Assembly (NCBI RefSeq): GCF_009862265.1
Contig: NZ_WWGX01000108.1
Location: forward strand, 110 to 49,065
Direction: 5' to 3'
DNA: 48,956 bases
From: Streptomyces sp. SID8352
GTDB lineage: Bacteria; Actinomycetota; Actinomycetes; Streptomycetales; Streptomycetaceae
Each line of letters opens with the position of its first letter. The first letter of the stretch is position 1. The translations under genes were made by a program, and so were the position numbers. Under the pieces are notes generated by a model that was given only the letters and a program-made list of their open reading frames with translations, searched no databases and was not told where the DNA came from. Shown in pieces: positions 1 through 7,243 of the stretch.

Positions 1-9
1 GATTAGGGG

Positions 10-46
10 GCGCACTCTGTTGACGCGCCAACCTCTGCGGGCGGCC
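10..46. repeat. 37-nt direct repeat, copy 1 (flanks polyphosphate operon)
   Basis: This stretch (core GTTGACGCGCC at about 19-29, then CTGCGGGCGGCC) recurs in the same orientation at 4552-4588 with only three mismatches. The two copies lie on either side of the Nudix-CHAD-ppk operon. Its function is unknown; a dispersed intergenic element is the simplest reading. Confidence 0.6.
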
Positions 47-67
47 ACCCCCGCCCCGTCCCCTTGC

Positions 68-287
68 CGCCGTACGCGGGTGCGGGCACCTCGCCCACCC
101 TTCTTCGTCGGCTTCTCGCCGTACGCGGGTGCGGGCACCTTGCCCGGCCTTGTCCTCCAACTCGCGCCGTGGGCAGGTTCGGGTACTCGCCCACCTTCTC
201 CGTCGGCTTTCGCCGTGCGCGGGTGCGGGCACCTCGCCCGTCCTTCTCCGTCGGCTTTCGCCGTGCGCGGGTGTGGGGCGGGCTCAC
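68..287. repeat. Tandem repeat, period 46-49 bp, about 4.5 units
   Basis: Units start near 68, 117, 165, 211 and 259. Each opens with CGCCGTRCGCGGGTGCGGGC and ends with a variant of CTTCTCCGTCGGCTTTC. The third unit is the most diverged and the fifth is incomplete. The array lies just downstream of the leftward Nudix gene and carries no credible gene; the open frames across it are repeat-encoded artefacts. It resembles a streptomycete intergenic repeat, and a role in transcript ends or mRNA stability is only a guess. Confidence 0.75.
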
Positions 288-325
288 TCTCGTGTTCCGG
301 TGCGCGGGTGTGTGGACGGGGTGGG

Positions 326-733
326 TCAGGGGGGTGGGGGCAGGGTGGTGAGGAGGGCGTCGATCAGGGGGCGGTCCTGGGGGCGGGTCAGGAGGGCGCG
401 AGCCTCGGCGGGCGGCAGCCACAGCACCCGGTCGACCTCCTCCGAGGGCGCGAACGTGCCCCCGGCCGCCTCGGCCGCCCAGTAGTGGACCTCCTTGGGA
501 CGCCCGTCCTTCAGGTACCGGACCGTGGGCAGTTCCGTGCCGGGGACCGCCGTGTGTCCCGTCTCCTCCGCCACCTCGCGCAGGGCCCCGGCGAGCCGGT
601 CCTCGCCGCGCTTCAGCTTGCCCTTGGGGTGCGACCAGTCGTCGTACTTCGGCCGGTGGATCAGGCAGATCTCGACCCGGTCGGCCCGGCGGCGCCACAG
701 GACGCAGCCGGCCGCCCGGACGGGGGCGGTCAT
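326..733 (-). CDS. Nudix (MutT-like) hydrolase
   Basis: A 135-residue single-domain cytosolic Nudix protein. The Nudix box is complete at residues 38-59: G38, E44, R52, E53, E56, E57 and G59 sit at canonical spacing, so metal-dependent cleavage of a nucleoside-diphosphate-linked substrate is expected. The substrate cannot be read from sequence; the phrase RPKYDDWSHPKGKL resembles actinobacterial MutT1-type or diadenosine polyphosphate hydrolases. The ATG overlaps the stop of the upstream CHAD gene by four bases (ATGA), which implies translational coupling and fixes the start. It is the last gene of the ppk-CHAD-Nudix operon, so a part in polyphosphate or nucleotide-polyphosphate turnover is a reasonable inference. 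Confidence 0.9.
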   Translation of the reverse strand: MTAPVRAAGCVLWRRRADRVEICLIHRPKYDDWSHPKGKLKRGEDRLAGALREVAEETGHTAVPGTELPTVRYLKDGRPKEVHYWAAEAAGGTFAPSEEVDRVLWLPPAEARALLTRPQDRPLIDALLTTLPPPP

Positions 734-1920
734 CGCGGGACTCCAGGGTGCTGTCGCCAGTCGTGCCGGAAGGCGTACCTGGCCGCCTCCACCTCGTGCC
801 GCTGGTCGGCGTGGAGCACGCCGAGGGCGTACGCCGTGGCCGGGGCGATGCGGGGGGTGCGGGCGGCCTGGGCGGCCTCGGCCGCGGCCTCCGCCGCGTC
901 CCGGTGCCGGTCGAGCGCCTCGCTCGCCGCCCGGCCGCCGTCCCCGGGGGTGCCGTGTCCGGCGACGACCTCGTGGGCGTAGCGGCGCAGGCGCAGCAGC
1001 AGGCGGACCTGGTGCCAGGGCGCGTCCTGCGGGTGGGGCACCGGGTCCGGGGACAGCCCGTGGGCCAGCGCCTCCGCGTGGTACGGGTGCCCTCCGGTGA
1101 ACGGCGGCAGCGCCGCCACCGCGTCCGCGAGGCGGTCCGCCGCCGCCCCGGCGAGCGGGCGCAGGTCGGCCGTCGCCGCGCCGGGGCGCAGCGGGACCTC
1201 GCTGGCCAGTAACGCCACCTTGTCGGCGACCGCGTGGAAGCGGCTGCTGCCGAGTGCCTGCAGGGCGGTGGAGTGGGCCCGGGTGCGGGCCAGCGTCAGT
1301 CGGCGGTCGAGCAGCGCGGCGGCCTTGGCCGCGCCAACGGTGAGGCCGCGGCCGGGCGGCGCGGGCAGGGTGGCCGTCGCGGGGCCGGCCGGGGCCGCCG
1401 CAGGGCGCCGGGCGGCCGGGTGCGCCGGTTCCGGGACCTCCGCCGGGGTGCCGGAGAGGCGGTGCAGCGCCCGCAGCAGCCGGTCCAGGCGGGCCGCGTG
1501 GGCGTGCTCCAGCGCCAGCGTGCCCGAGAGCCACGCCAGCTCGGGCCGCATCTCCTCGGACCAGTCGGCGTCCAGCACCGGCAGGTACGTGTGCAGGGTG
1601 CCGCTGATGCGGCGGGCGGCCCGGCGCAGGGCCAACGGCGCGTCGGCGGGGTCCTGCGGGGCCTCGTCCGCGCCCGTGGCGGCCGGGGCGCGGTACAGGC
1701 GCAGCGCGCGGAGGAACTCCGTGGCCTGCGCCCGCAGGTAATCCGCGAGCGCCTCCGCCGGGACCGGCGCACAGCGGGCGGGTTCGCCCGTCCGCGAGCG
1801 GGGTGCCCGGTGGGGCGGTTCGGCCGTCGCGTGTCCGGTGACCGGGTGGGTTCCCGTCGTGCCGGGACGGCCGTCCGGGCCGGGTCCCGGGACCGCGGGG
1901 TCAAGGTGTCGCTGTGCCAC
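730..1920 (-). CDS. CHAD-domain protein, polyphosphate-associated; contains one TTA codon
   Basis: A 396-residue Ala/Arg/His-rich alpha-helical protein with a CHAD domain over roughly residues 55-390, in two halves around a Pro/Ala linker near residue 175. CHAD domains bind polyphosphate through conserved basic residues on helical bundles and often sit beside polyphosphate genes, as here. The GTG start lies inside the end of ppk (20-base overlap) and the stop overlaps the Nudix ATG, so all three genes should be co-translated. A leucine codon in the phrase KVALLAS (plus-strand 1210-1212 reads TAA) is TTA, the codon read only by the bldA tRNA in Streptomyces, so full-length protein should depend on bldA. 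The first 50 residues are low complexity and the exact start is less certain. Confidence 0.88.
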   Translation of the reverse strand: MAQRHLDPAVPGPGPDGRPGTTGTHPVTGHATAEPPHRAPRSRTGEPARCAPVPAEALADYLRAQATEFLRALRLYRAPAATGADEAPQDPADAPLALRRAARRISGTLHTYLPVLDADWSEEMRPELAWLSGTLALEHAHAARLDRLLRALHRLSGTPAEVPEPAHPAARRPAAAPAGPATATLPAPPGRGLTVGAAKAAALLDRRLTLARTRAHSTALQALGSSRFHAVADKVALLASEVPLRPGAATADLRPLAGAAADRLADAVAALPPFTGGHPYHAEALAHGLSPDPVPHPQDAPWHQVRLLLRLRRYAHEVVAGHGTPGDGGRAASEALDRHRDAAEAAAEAAQAARTPRIAPATAYALGVLHADQRHEVEAARYAFRHDWRQHPGVPR

Positions 1921-4219
1921 GCCGGCGCCTCCGGGCGTCTATGAGCATCTCCTGGATGTTGCGCAGGGGCTGGCCCTCCGCGTCCGAGGCGTGCCGGGTC
2001 CACTCGCCGTCCGGGCCGAGGTGCCAGGACGCGGTGGTGTCGGCCGTGCCGGTCTCCAGGAGCCGGATGAGGGCCGCCCGGTGCGCCGGGTCCGCCACCC
2101 GGACCAGCGCCTCGATGCGGCGGTCCAGGTTGCGGTGCATCATGTCCGCGCTGCCGATCCACACCTCCGGTTCGCCGCCGTTGCCGAAGGCGAAGACCCG
2201 GGAGTGCTCCAGGAAGCGGCCGAGGACCGAGCGGACCCGTATGTTCTCCGACAGCCCCGCCACCCCCGGGCGCAGCGCGCAGATCCCGCGCACCCACACG
2301 TCGACCGGGACGCCCGCCTGTGAGGCCCGGTAGCAGGCGTCCACGACGGCCTCGTCGACCATCGAGTTGACCTTGATGCGGACGGAGGCCGGGCGGCCGG
2401 CGCGGTGGTGCTGGATCTCCTTGTGGATGCGGGAGACCAGGCCGTCGCGCAGCGACTTGGGGGCCACCAGCAGCCGGCGGTAGGTCTCGCGGCGCGAGTA
2501 GCCGGACAGGCGGTTGAACAGGTCCGAGAGGTCCGCGCCGACCTGCGGGTCCGCCGTGAGCAGGCCCAGGTCCTCGTAGAGGCGGGCGGTCTTCGGGTGG
2601 TAGTTGCCGGTGCCGACGTGGCTGTAGCGGCGGAGCGTGTCGCCCTCCTGCCGGACCACCAGCGACAGCTTGCAGTGGGTCTTCAGCCCGACCAGCCCGT
2701 ACACCACGTGGCAGCCGGACTCCTCCAGCTTCCGCGCCCACTTGATGTTGGCGTGTTCGTCGAAGCGGGCCTTGATCTCGACCAGGACCAGCACCTGCTT
2801 GCCGGACTCCGCCGCGTCTGTCAGCGCGTCCACGATCGGCGAGTCGCCGGAGGTGCGGTACAGCGTCTGCTTGATCGCCAGCACGTCCGGGTCGGCCGCC
2901 GCCTGCTCCAGGAACGCCTGCACCGACGTCGAGAACGAGTCGTACGGGTGGTGCAGCAGCACGTCCCGGCCGCGCAACGCGGCGAAGATGTCCGGCGCCG
3001 ACGCCGACTCCACCTCGGCCAGGTCGCGGTGGGTGCCCGCGACGAACTTCGGGTACTTCAGCTCCGGGCGGTCCAGGCTGTGGATGCGGAAGAGCCCCGT
3101 GAGGTCCAGGGGGCCGGGGAGCGGGTACACCTCGGCCTCGCCGATCTTCAGTTCGCGGACGAGGAGGTCCAGCACCTCGCGGTCGATGGACTCCTCCACC
3201 TCCAGCCGGACCGGCGGGCCGAACCGGCGCCGCAGCAGTTCCTTCTCCAGCGCCTGGAGCAGGTTCTCGGCGTCGTCCTCCTCCACCTCCAGGTCCTCGT
3301 TCCGGGTCAGGCGGAACGCGTGGTGCTCCAGCACCTCCATCCCCGGGAACAGCTCCTCCAGGTGCGCCGCGATCACGTCCTCGATCGGGACGTAGCGGCC
3401 CGGGGACGCCTCCAGGAAGCGGGACAGCAGCGGGGGCACCTTGACGCGGGCGAAGTGCCGGTGGCCCGTGACGGGGTTGCGGACGACGACCGCGAGGTTC
3501 AGGGACAGGCCCGATATGTACGGGAACGGGTGGGCCGGGTCCACCGCGAGGGGGGTCAGGACCGGGAAGATCTGGTGGCGGAACAGGGTGAACAGGCGGG
3601 CCTGCTCCTTCTCCGCCAGCTCGCTCCAGCGGACCAGGTGGATGCCCTCGTCGGCCAGGGCCGGGGCCACGTCCTCGTGGAAGCAGGCCGCGTGCCGGGC
3701 CATGAGCTCGCGGGAGCGGGCCCAGATCATCTCCAGCACCTCGCGGGGCTGCAGACCCGAGGCGGAGCGGGTGGCCACGCCGGTGGCGATGCGGCGCTTC
3801 AGCCCGGCGACGCGGACCATGAAGAACTCGTCCAGGTTGCCGGCGAAGATCGCGAGGAAGTTGGCGCGCTCCAGGAGGGGGGTGCCGGGGTCCTCCGCGA
3901 GCTCCAGGACGCGTTCGTTGAACGCGAGCCAGCTCCGTTCGCGGTCGAGGAAGCGGTTCGCGGGGAGCCGGGCGCCGCCGGCCCGGGAGGCGGCGGATTC
4001 CTCGTAGCCGTCCAGGTCGGCGTCGATGTCGGGCTCCGGATCGGACACCGCGGCGGCCACGGTGTCCGAGCGGTGGGCCGCGATGGAGCCCACGGAGGGC
4101 TGCGGCTGCTGGACCTCTGCCTGACTCTTGGGCTGGCTCATGGACCCATTCTTCCGCGCTGGGCGCAGGACGGGCGCGTCGGACAGCGCGGGACGCTCCG
4201 GCACGGCGGACTGCTTCAT
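1901..4219 (-). CDS. ppk: Polyphosphate kinase
   Basis: A 772-residue Ppk1, which reversibly makes polyphosphate from ATP through a phosphohistidine. The core starts at RFLDRERSWLAFNERVLEL (about residue 88), the usual N-terminal domain start, followed by the phospholipase-D-like C-terminal domains. The catalytic histidine is H515 in GLKTHCKL; the second conserved histidine is in FLEHSRV, and GTGNYHPKTARLYEDLGL is family-typical. The extra ~80 N-terminal residues are low complexity. An internal ATG at 4141 (MSQPKS) is an alternative start. The gene heads the ppk-CHAD-Nudix operon. Phosphate control by PhoP is known for ppk in Streptomyces, but I could not define a convincing two-unit PHO box upstream. 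Confidence 0.97.
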   Translation of the reverse strand: MKQSAVPERPALSDAPVLRPARKNGSMSQPKSQAEVQQPQPSVGSIAAHRSDTVAAAVSDPEPDIDADLDGYEESAASRAGGARLPANRFLDRERSWLAFNERVLELAEDPGTPLLERANFLAIFAGNLDEFFMVRVAGLKRRIATGVATRSASGLQPREVLEMIWARSRELMARHAACFHEDVAPALADEGIHLVRWSELAEKEQARLFTLFRHQIFPVLTPLAVDPAHPFPYISGLSLNLAVVVRNPVTGHRHFARVKVPPLLSRFLEASPGRYVPIEDVIAAHLEELFPGMEVLEHHAFRLTRNEDLEVEEDDAENLLQALEKELLRRRFGPPVRLEVEESIDREVLDLLVRELKIGEAEVYPLPGPLDLTGLFRIHSLDRPELKYPKFVAGTHRDLAEVESASAPDIFAALRGRDVLLHHPYDSFSTSVQAFLEQAAADPDVLAIKQTLYRTSGDSPIVDALTDAAESGKQVLVLVEIKARFDEHANIKWARKLEESGCHVVYGLVGLKTHCKLSLVVRQEGDTLRRYSHVGTGNYHPKTARLYEDLGLLTADPQVGADLSDLFNRLSGYSRRETYRRLLVAPKSLRDGLVSRIHKEIQHHRAGRPASVRIKVNSMVDEAVVDACYRASQAGVPVDVWVRGICALRPGVAGLSENIRVRSVLGRFLEHSRVFAFGNGGEPEVWIGSADMMHRNLDRRIEALVRVADPAHRAALIRLLETGTADTTASWHLGPDGEWTRHASDAEGQPLRNIQEMLIDARRRRRGTATP

Positions 4220-4954
4220 TCACCGAGCGTCGCAAGGCTGTCTGAATCGATGGTTACGGGGACATGACGTCCGGGGTGCCTGCCGACGGCTTGGGGGTCG
4301 GTGGCGGGGGGCCGGGTTTCGCCGCCCGTTCCGTCCGGGGGCGCTGCGGCCTGCGGGAGGGGGCGGTGACCTGCGGGAGGGGGCGGTGGCGGCCCTTCGC
4401 GGGTGCTCCGGTGCGGAGCGCGGTGGTGCGGGGGTGCCTGCGGCGGCGGCCCGCGGGCGGGGGTGCGCGTCGCGCCTCGGGTGCGTGTGGGGGCGGGGGC
4501 GCGCCGGAGGGTGACCGTCCTCGGAACGGCGCGGAATCGGGTGGTGACGAGGCGCACTTTGTTGACGCGCCGACCGCTGCGGGCGGCCCCCGTCCCCCGA
4601 CGCCTCATCGCCGTGCGCGTCCGCGGGGGCGGGGGCCGCCGTCCCGACGCCTCACTGACGTGCGTGCCTGCGGGGCCGCGTCCATCGTTGCCTCCGCTGT
4701 TCCGTTGTGGGGCGTCCACGGGTCTGTGCCTGCCGTCGCGTCCGCCCGTGCCGTGCGTCCGCGGGGTCACGTCTTCCGTTGCGGCCGCTTCTCCCTCGTG
4801 CGCGTCCGCGGTGGTAACCCGTGGTGCGCGCGGCAGTGGGCCGACTCCTCGGTCGCGTCGGGGCGGGGGCCCGCCGCGCGGCGGGTGTGCCGGACGCCGT
4901 GGCGTGGGGCGGGGGTGGGTGAACCGGATCGTGGGGGTCGTGCGATGAAGGGGT
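4220..4954. other. 735-bp intergenic region between divergent ppk and sigma-factor genes
   Basis: No convincing gene is present; the open frames here are Gly/Arg/Pro-rich without domain character. It holds the promoters of ppk (leftward) and the sigma-factor operon (rightward), a short tandem duplication of CTGCGGGAGGGGGCGGTG near 4350-4390, and the second copy of the 37-nt repeat. A lone GGTGAACC near 4918 resembles half of a PHO box or an ECF -35 element but has no clear partner. Confidence 0.5.
4552..4588. repeat. 37-nt direct repeat, copy 2
   Basis: Matches 10-46 at 34 of 37 positions, sharing GCGCACTYTGTTGACGCGCC and CTGCGGGCGGCC. It lies in the spacer upstream of ppk, about 4.5 kb from copy 1. 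Confidence 0.6.
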
Positions 4955-5497
4955 GTGAGTGAGACGAGGAGCGACGGGCAGCTGCTGCGAGCCGTCGCGG
5001 CGGATGCCGACCGGCATGCCTTCGAGGAGCTGTACCGCCGGTACGCCCCCTGGCTGAGCGCCCGGCTGCGTGGCCGCTGCGCCGACCCGGGCGTGGTCGA
5101 CGACGTCGTCCAGGAGACGTTTCTCGCGGTCTGGCGCGGCAGCGCGCGGTACCGGGAGGACGGGGACGTGGCCGGCTGGCTCTGGCGCATCGGCTCCCGG
5201 CGGCTGATCGACGCGCTGCGCGGCGACGGCGCCCGGGGCCGGCTGCGGCAGACCCTCGCCCGGCTGCGGCACCGGGACGAGGCGTCGGCCGAGGACAGGG
5301 TCCTCGCCGGGGTAGAGCACGGCGACCTGGCCGGGGCCCTCGTGCGGCTCTCGCCGGAGCTGCGGGCCGTGCTCCAGGCCACGGTCGTCGACGGGCTGAC
5401 CACCCGCGAGGCCGCCGTCCTGCTCGGCATCCCGCCGGGCACGGTCAAGACACGGGCCATGAGGGCCCGGCGGCAGTTGCGGGAGGCGCTGGCATGA
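4955..5497 (+). CDS. ECF-type RNA polymerase sigma factor
   Basis: A 180-residue two-domain sigma factor. Region 2 spans about residues 18-85 (FEELYRRYAPWLSARL, then VDDVVQETFLAVWR, a standard -10 recognition helix). Region 4 spans about 125-178, with LTTREAAVLLGIPPGTVKTR as the helix-turn-helix that reads the -35. GTG at 4955 is chosen because AAGGGG lies just upstream and the protein then begins at the usual ECF position. The stop overlaps the next start as ATGA. The partner is expected to be the zinc-finger membrane protein encoded next, and the operon may be self-activated; the GTGAACC about 35 bases upstream could be part of the sigma's own promoter, but that is a guess. Confidence 0.93.
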   Translation: MSETRSDGQLLRAVAADADRHAFEELYRRYAPWLSARLRGRCADPGVVDDVVQETFLAVWRGSARYREDGDVAGWLWRIGSRRLIDALRGDGARGRLRQTLARLRHRDEASAEDRVLAGVEHGDLAGALVRLSPELRAVLQATVVDGLTTREAAVLLGIPPGTVKTRAMRARRQLREALA

Positions 5498-6345
5498 CGA
5501 ACGTGAGCGGCGGCTGGCACGTCGACGTGGAGGACCTGCGGGCGTACGCCCGGGGCGAGCTGACCGCCCCCCGGCTCTGGTCCGCCGACACCCATCTGAC
5601 CGGCTGCGCCCCCTGCCGCGCGGCGCTGGCCGAGGTGAGCGATCCGGTGGCGCTGGACGCCGGATGGGAGCGGCTCGACGCCGAGCTGGACGCGCCGCGC
5701 GTCGGCCGGTTCGAGGCCGTGCTGATGCGGCTCGGTGTCGCCGACGACACGGCCCGGCTGCTCGCGGCCACCCCCGTGCTGCGGCGGTCCTGGCTCAGCG
5801 CGGTGCTCGCCGTGCTGCTGATGACGGCCCTCGTCGGCCTGTCGTACGGCGAGACCGGCACCCCCGTGCCGTTCCTGGCCTGCGCTCCGCTGCTGCCGCT
5901 GGTCGGGGTGGCGCTGGCGTACGGCCCCGCGCTGGACCCGACGTACGAGATGAGCGTCGTCGCCCCCCTGCACGGCTTCCGGCTGCTGATGATCCGCACG
6001 GTGGCGGTGCTGACCGTCGCGCTCGGGGTCAACGGGCTGGCCTCGCTCGCCCTGCCCGGGTACGGGCTGCGCGCCCTGGGCTGGCTGCTGCCCGCCCTGG
6101 CGCTGACCGCCGGCGGGCTGGCGCTGGCCCCCCGGCTGGGCGCGGTCCTCGGACCGTGCGTGGTCGCCGGGGCCTGGGTCGCCGTGCTGTTCGCCGCGCA
6201 CTCGGCGCGGGCCGCCGCCGGTGATCCGCTGGCGCCGTTCACCGCCGCCGGGCAGGGCGTGGCCGCGGTGGTGGCCCTGGCCGGGGCCGGGGTGCTGTTC
6301 CTGGCCCGGGACCGCTTCGACATCCGCGCGCGGGGTGCCGCGTGA
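5494..6345 (+). CDS. Zinc-finger (ZAS/zf-HC2) multi-spanning membrane protein, putative anti-sigma factor
   Basis: 283 residues. The first ~60 are cytosolic and contain the zinc anti-sigma motif H34-x3-C38-x2-C41 (THLTGCAPC), which in this family grips the cognate ECF sigma factor. A linker follows, then about six hydrophobic segments between residues 95 and 275. Typical anti-sigma factors of this type have one membrane span, so a polytopic membrane domain is unusual and suggests sensing in the bilayer or direct contact with the ABC transporter encoded next. Its start overlaps the sigma gene by four bases, giving one-to-one coupled translation. Direct anti-sigma activity is inferred from motif and position. 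Confidence 0.85.
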   Translation: MTNVSGGWHVDVEDLRAYARGELTAPRLWSADTHLTGCAPCRAALAEVSDPVALDAGWERLDAELDAPRVGRFEAVLMRLGVADDTARLLAATPVLRRSWLSAVLAVLLMTALVGLSYGETGTPVPFLACAPLLPLVGVALAYGPALDPTYEMSVVAPLHGFRLLMIRTVAVLTVALGVNGLASLALPGYGLRALGWLLPALALTAGGLALAPRLGAVLGPCVVAGAWVAVLFAAHSARAAAGDPLAPFTAAGQGVAAVVALAGAGVLFLARDRFDIRARGAA

Positions 6346-6382
6346 CCCTTTTCCACCGTTCCCACTGGGGGAGTGCTTCCGT

Positions 6383-7243
6383 ATGACCTTCGCCGTTTCC
6401 GCCTCGGGGCTCAGTCTCCGTTACGGCGGCATCCGCGCCCTCGACGATGTGTCGCTGCGGCTGACCCCGGGCGTCACCGGACTGCTCGGCCCCAACGGGG
6501 CGGGGAAGACCACCCTGCTGCGGGTGCTGGCGACCGCCGTGCCCGCCGACCGGGGGCGGTTCACCGTGCTGGGCCACGATCCGGCGACCGCCCGGGGCCG
6601 GCAGGAGGTGCGGCGGCGCCTCGGCTATCTGCCGCAGACGCCCGGCTTCCACCCGGACTTCACCGCCTTCGAGTTCGTCGACTACGTGGCCATCCTGAAG
6701 GAGCGGACCGACCGCGGCGCCCGTCACCGCGAGGTGCGCCGGGTCCTGGAGGAGGTCGACCTGGGGGAGGTGCGCGGTCGGCGGATCAGGAAGCTGTCCG
6801 GCGGCATGCGGCAGCGGGTCGCGCTCGCCGCGGCGCTCGTCGGCGACCCCGGCTTCCTGGTGCTCGACGAACCGACCGTGGGCCTCGATCCCGAACAGCG
6901 CATGCGGTTCCGGGAGCTGATCGCCCGGGCCGGGGAGGGGCGGACCGTGCTGCTCTCCACCCACCAGACCGAGGACGTGGCGATGCTCTGCCACCGCGTC
7001 GTCGTCCTGGCCGCCGGTGCCGTGTGCTTCGACGGGACCCCCGCCGAGCTGACCGCGCGGGCCGCCGGGCGGGTGTGGAGCAGTACCGGGCGCGATCCGG
7101 GCGCCATCGCCGGGTGGCGCACCGGCACCGGCTCGTTCCGCAACGTCGGGACGCCGCCCGCGGACGCCGAGCCGGCCGAACCGACCCTGGAGGACGGCTA
7201 TCTGCTCACCCTCGACGGAGCGGGCGCGGTGGTGTCGGCATGA
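6383..7243 (+). CDS. ABC transporter ATP-binding protein
   Basis: 286 residues with a complete ATPase core: Walker A GPNGAGKTT near residue 37, Q-loop around YLPQTPGFHPDF, signature LSGGMRQR near 138, Walker B FLVLDEPTVGLDP near 158 and the switch histidine in STHQTED. It is of the drug/bacitracin-exporter type (CcmA/YxlF-like), which works with a separate membrane subunit. The ATG at 6383 is the first in-frame start with similarity to the family. A 37-bp gap separates it from the zinc-finger gene and its stop overlaps the permease start (ATGA). The ~60 residues after the switch region are variable. Substrate unknown. Confidence 0.93.
   Translation: MTFAVSASGLSLRYGGIRALDDVSLRLTPGVTGLLGPNGAGKTTLLRVLATAVPADRGRFTVLGHDPATARGRQEVRRRLGYLPQTPGFHPDFTAFEFVDYVAILKERTDRGARHREVRRVLEEVDLGEVRGRRIRKLSGGMRQRVALAAALVGDPGFLVLDEPTVGLDPEQRMRFRELIARAGEGRTVLLSTHQTEDVAMLCHRVVVLAAGAVCFDGTPAELTARAAGRVWSSTGRDPGAIAGWRTGTGSFRNVGTPPADAEPAEPTLEDGYLLTLDGAGAVVSA

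Noticed and set aside
1296..4235. 979-residue open frame antisense-frame shadow of ppk/CHAD
   Set aside because: It runs across two real genes in another frame with Arg/Gly/Pro-rich composition, a common effect of high GC.
4220..4270. PHO box in ppk promoter
   Set aside because: GTAACC and TTCAGA pieces are present but do not form two good 11-nt repeats; not enough to claim.
4916..4926. PHO box before the ECF sigma operon
   Set aside because: Only one GTTCACC unit (minus strand) is present, with no second 11-nt unit beside it.
4264..4962. Gene in the ppk-sigma spacer
   Set aside because: Composition is Arg/Gly/Pro without domain or ribosome site, and it overlaps repeats.
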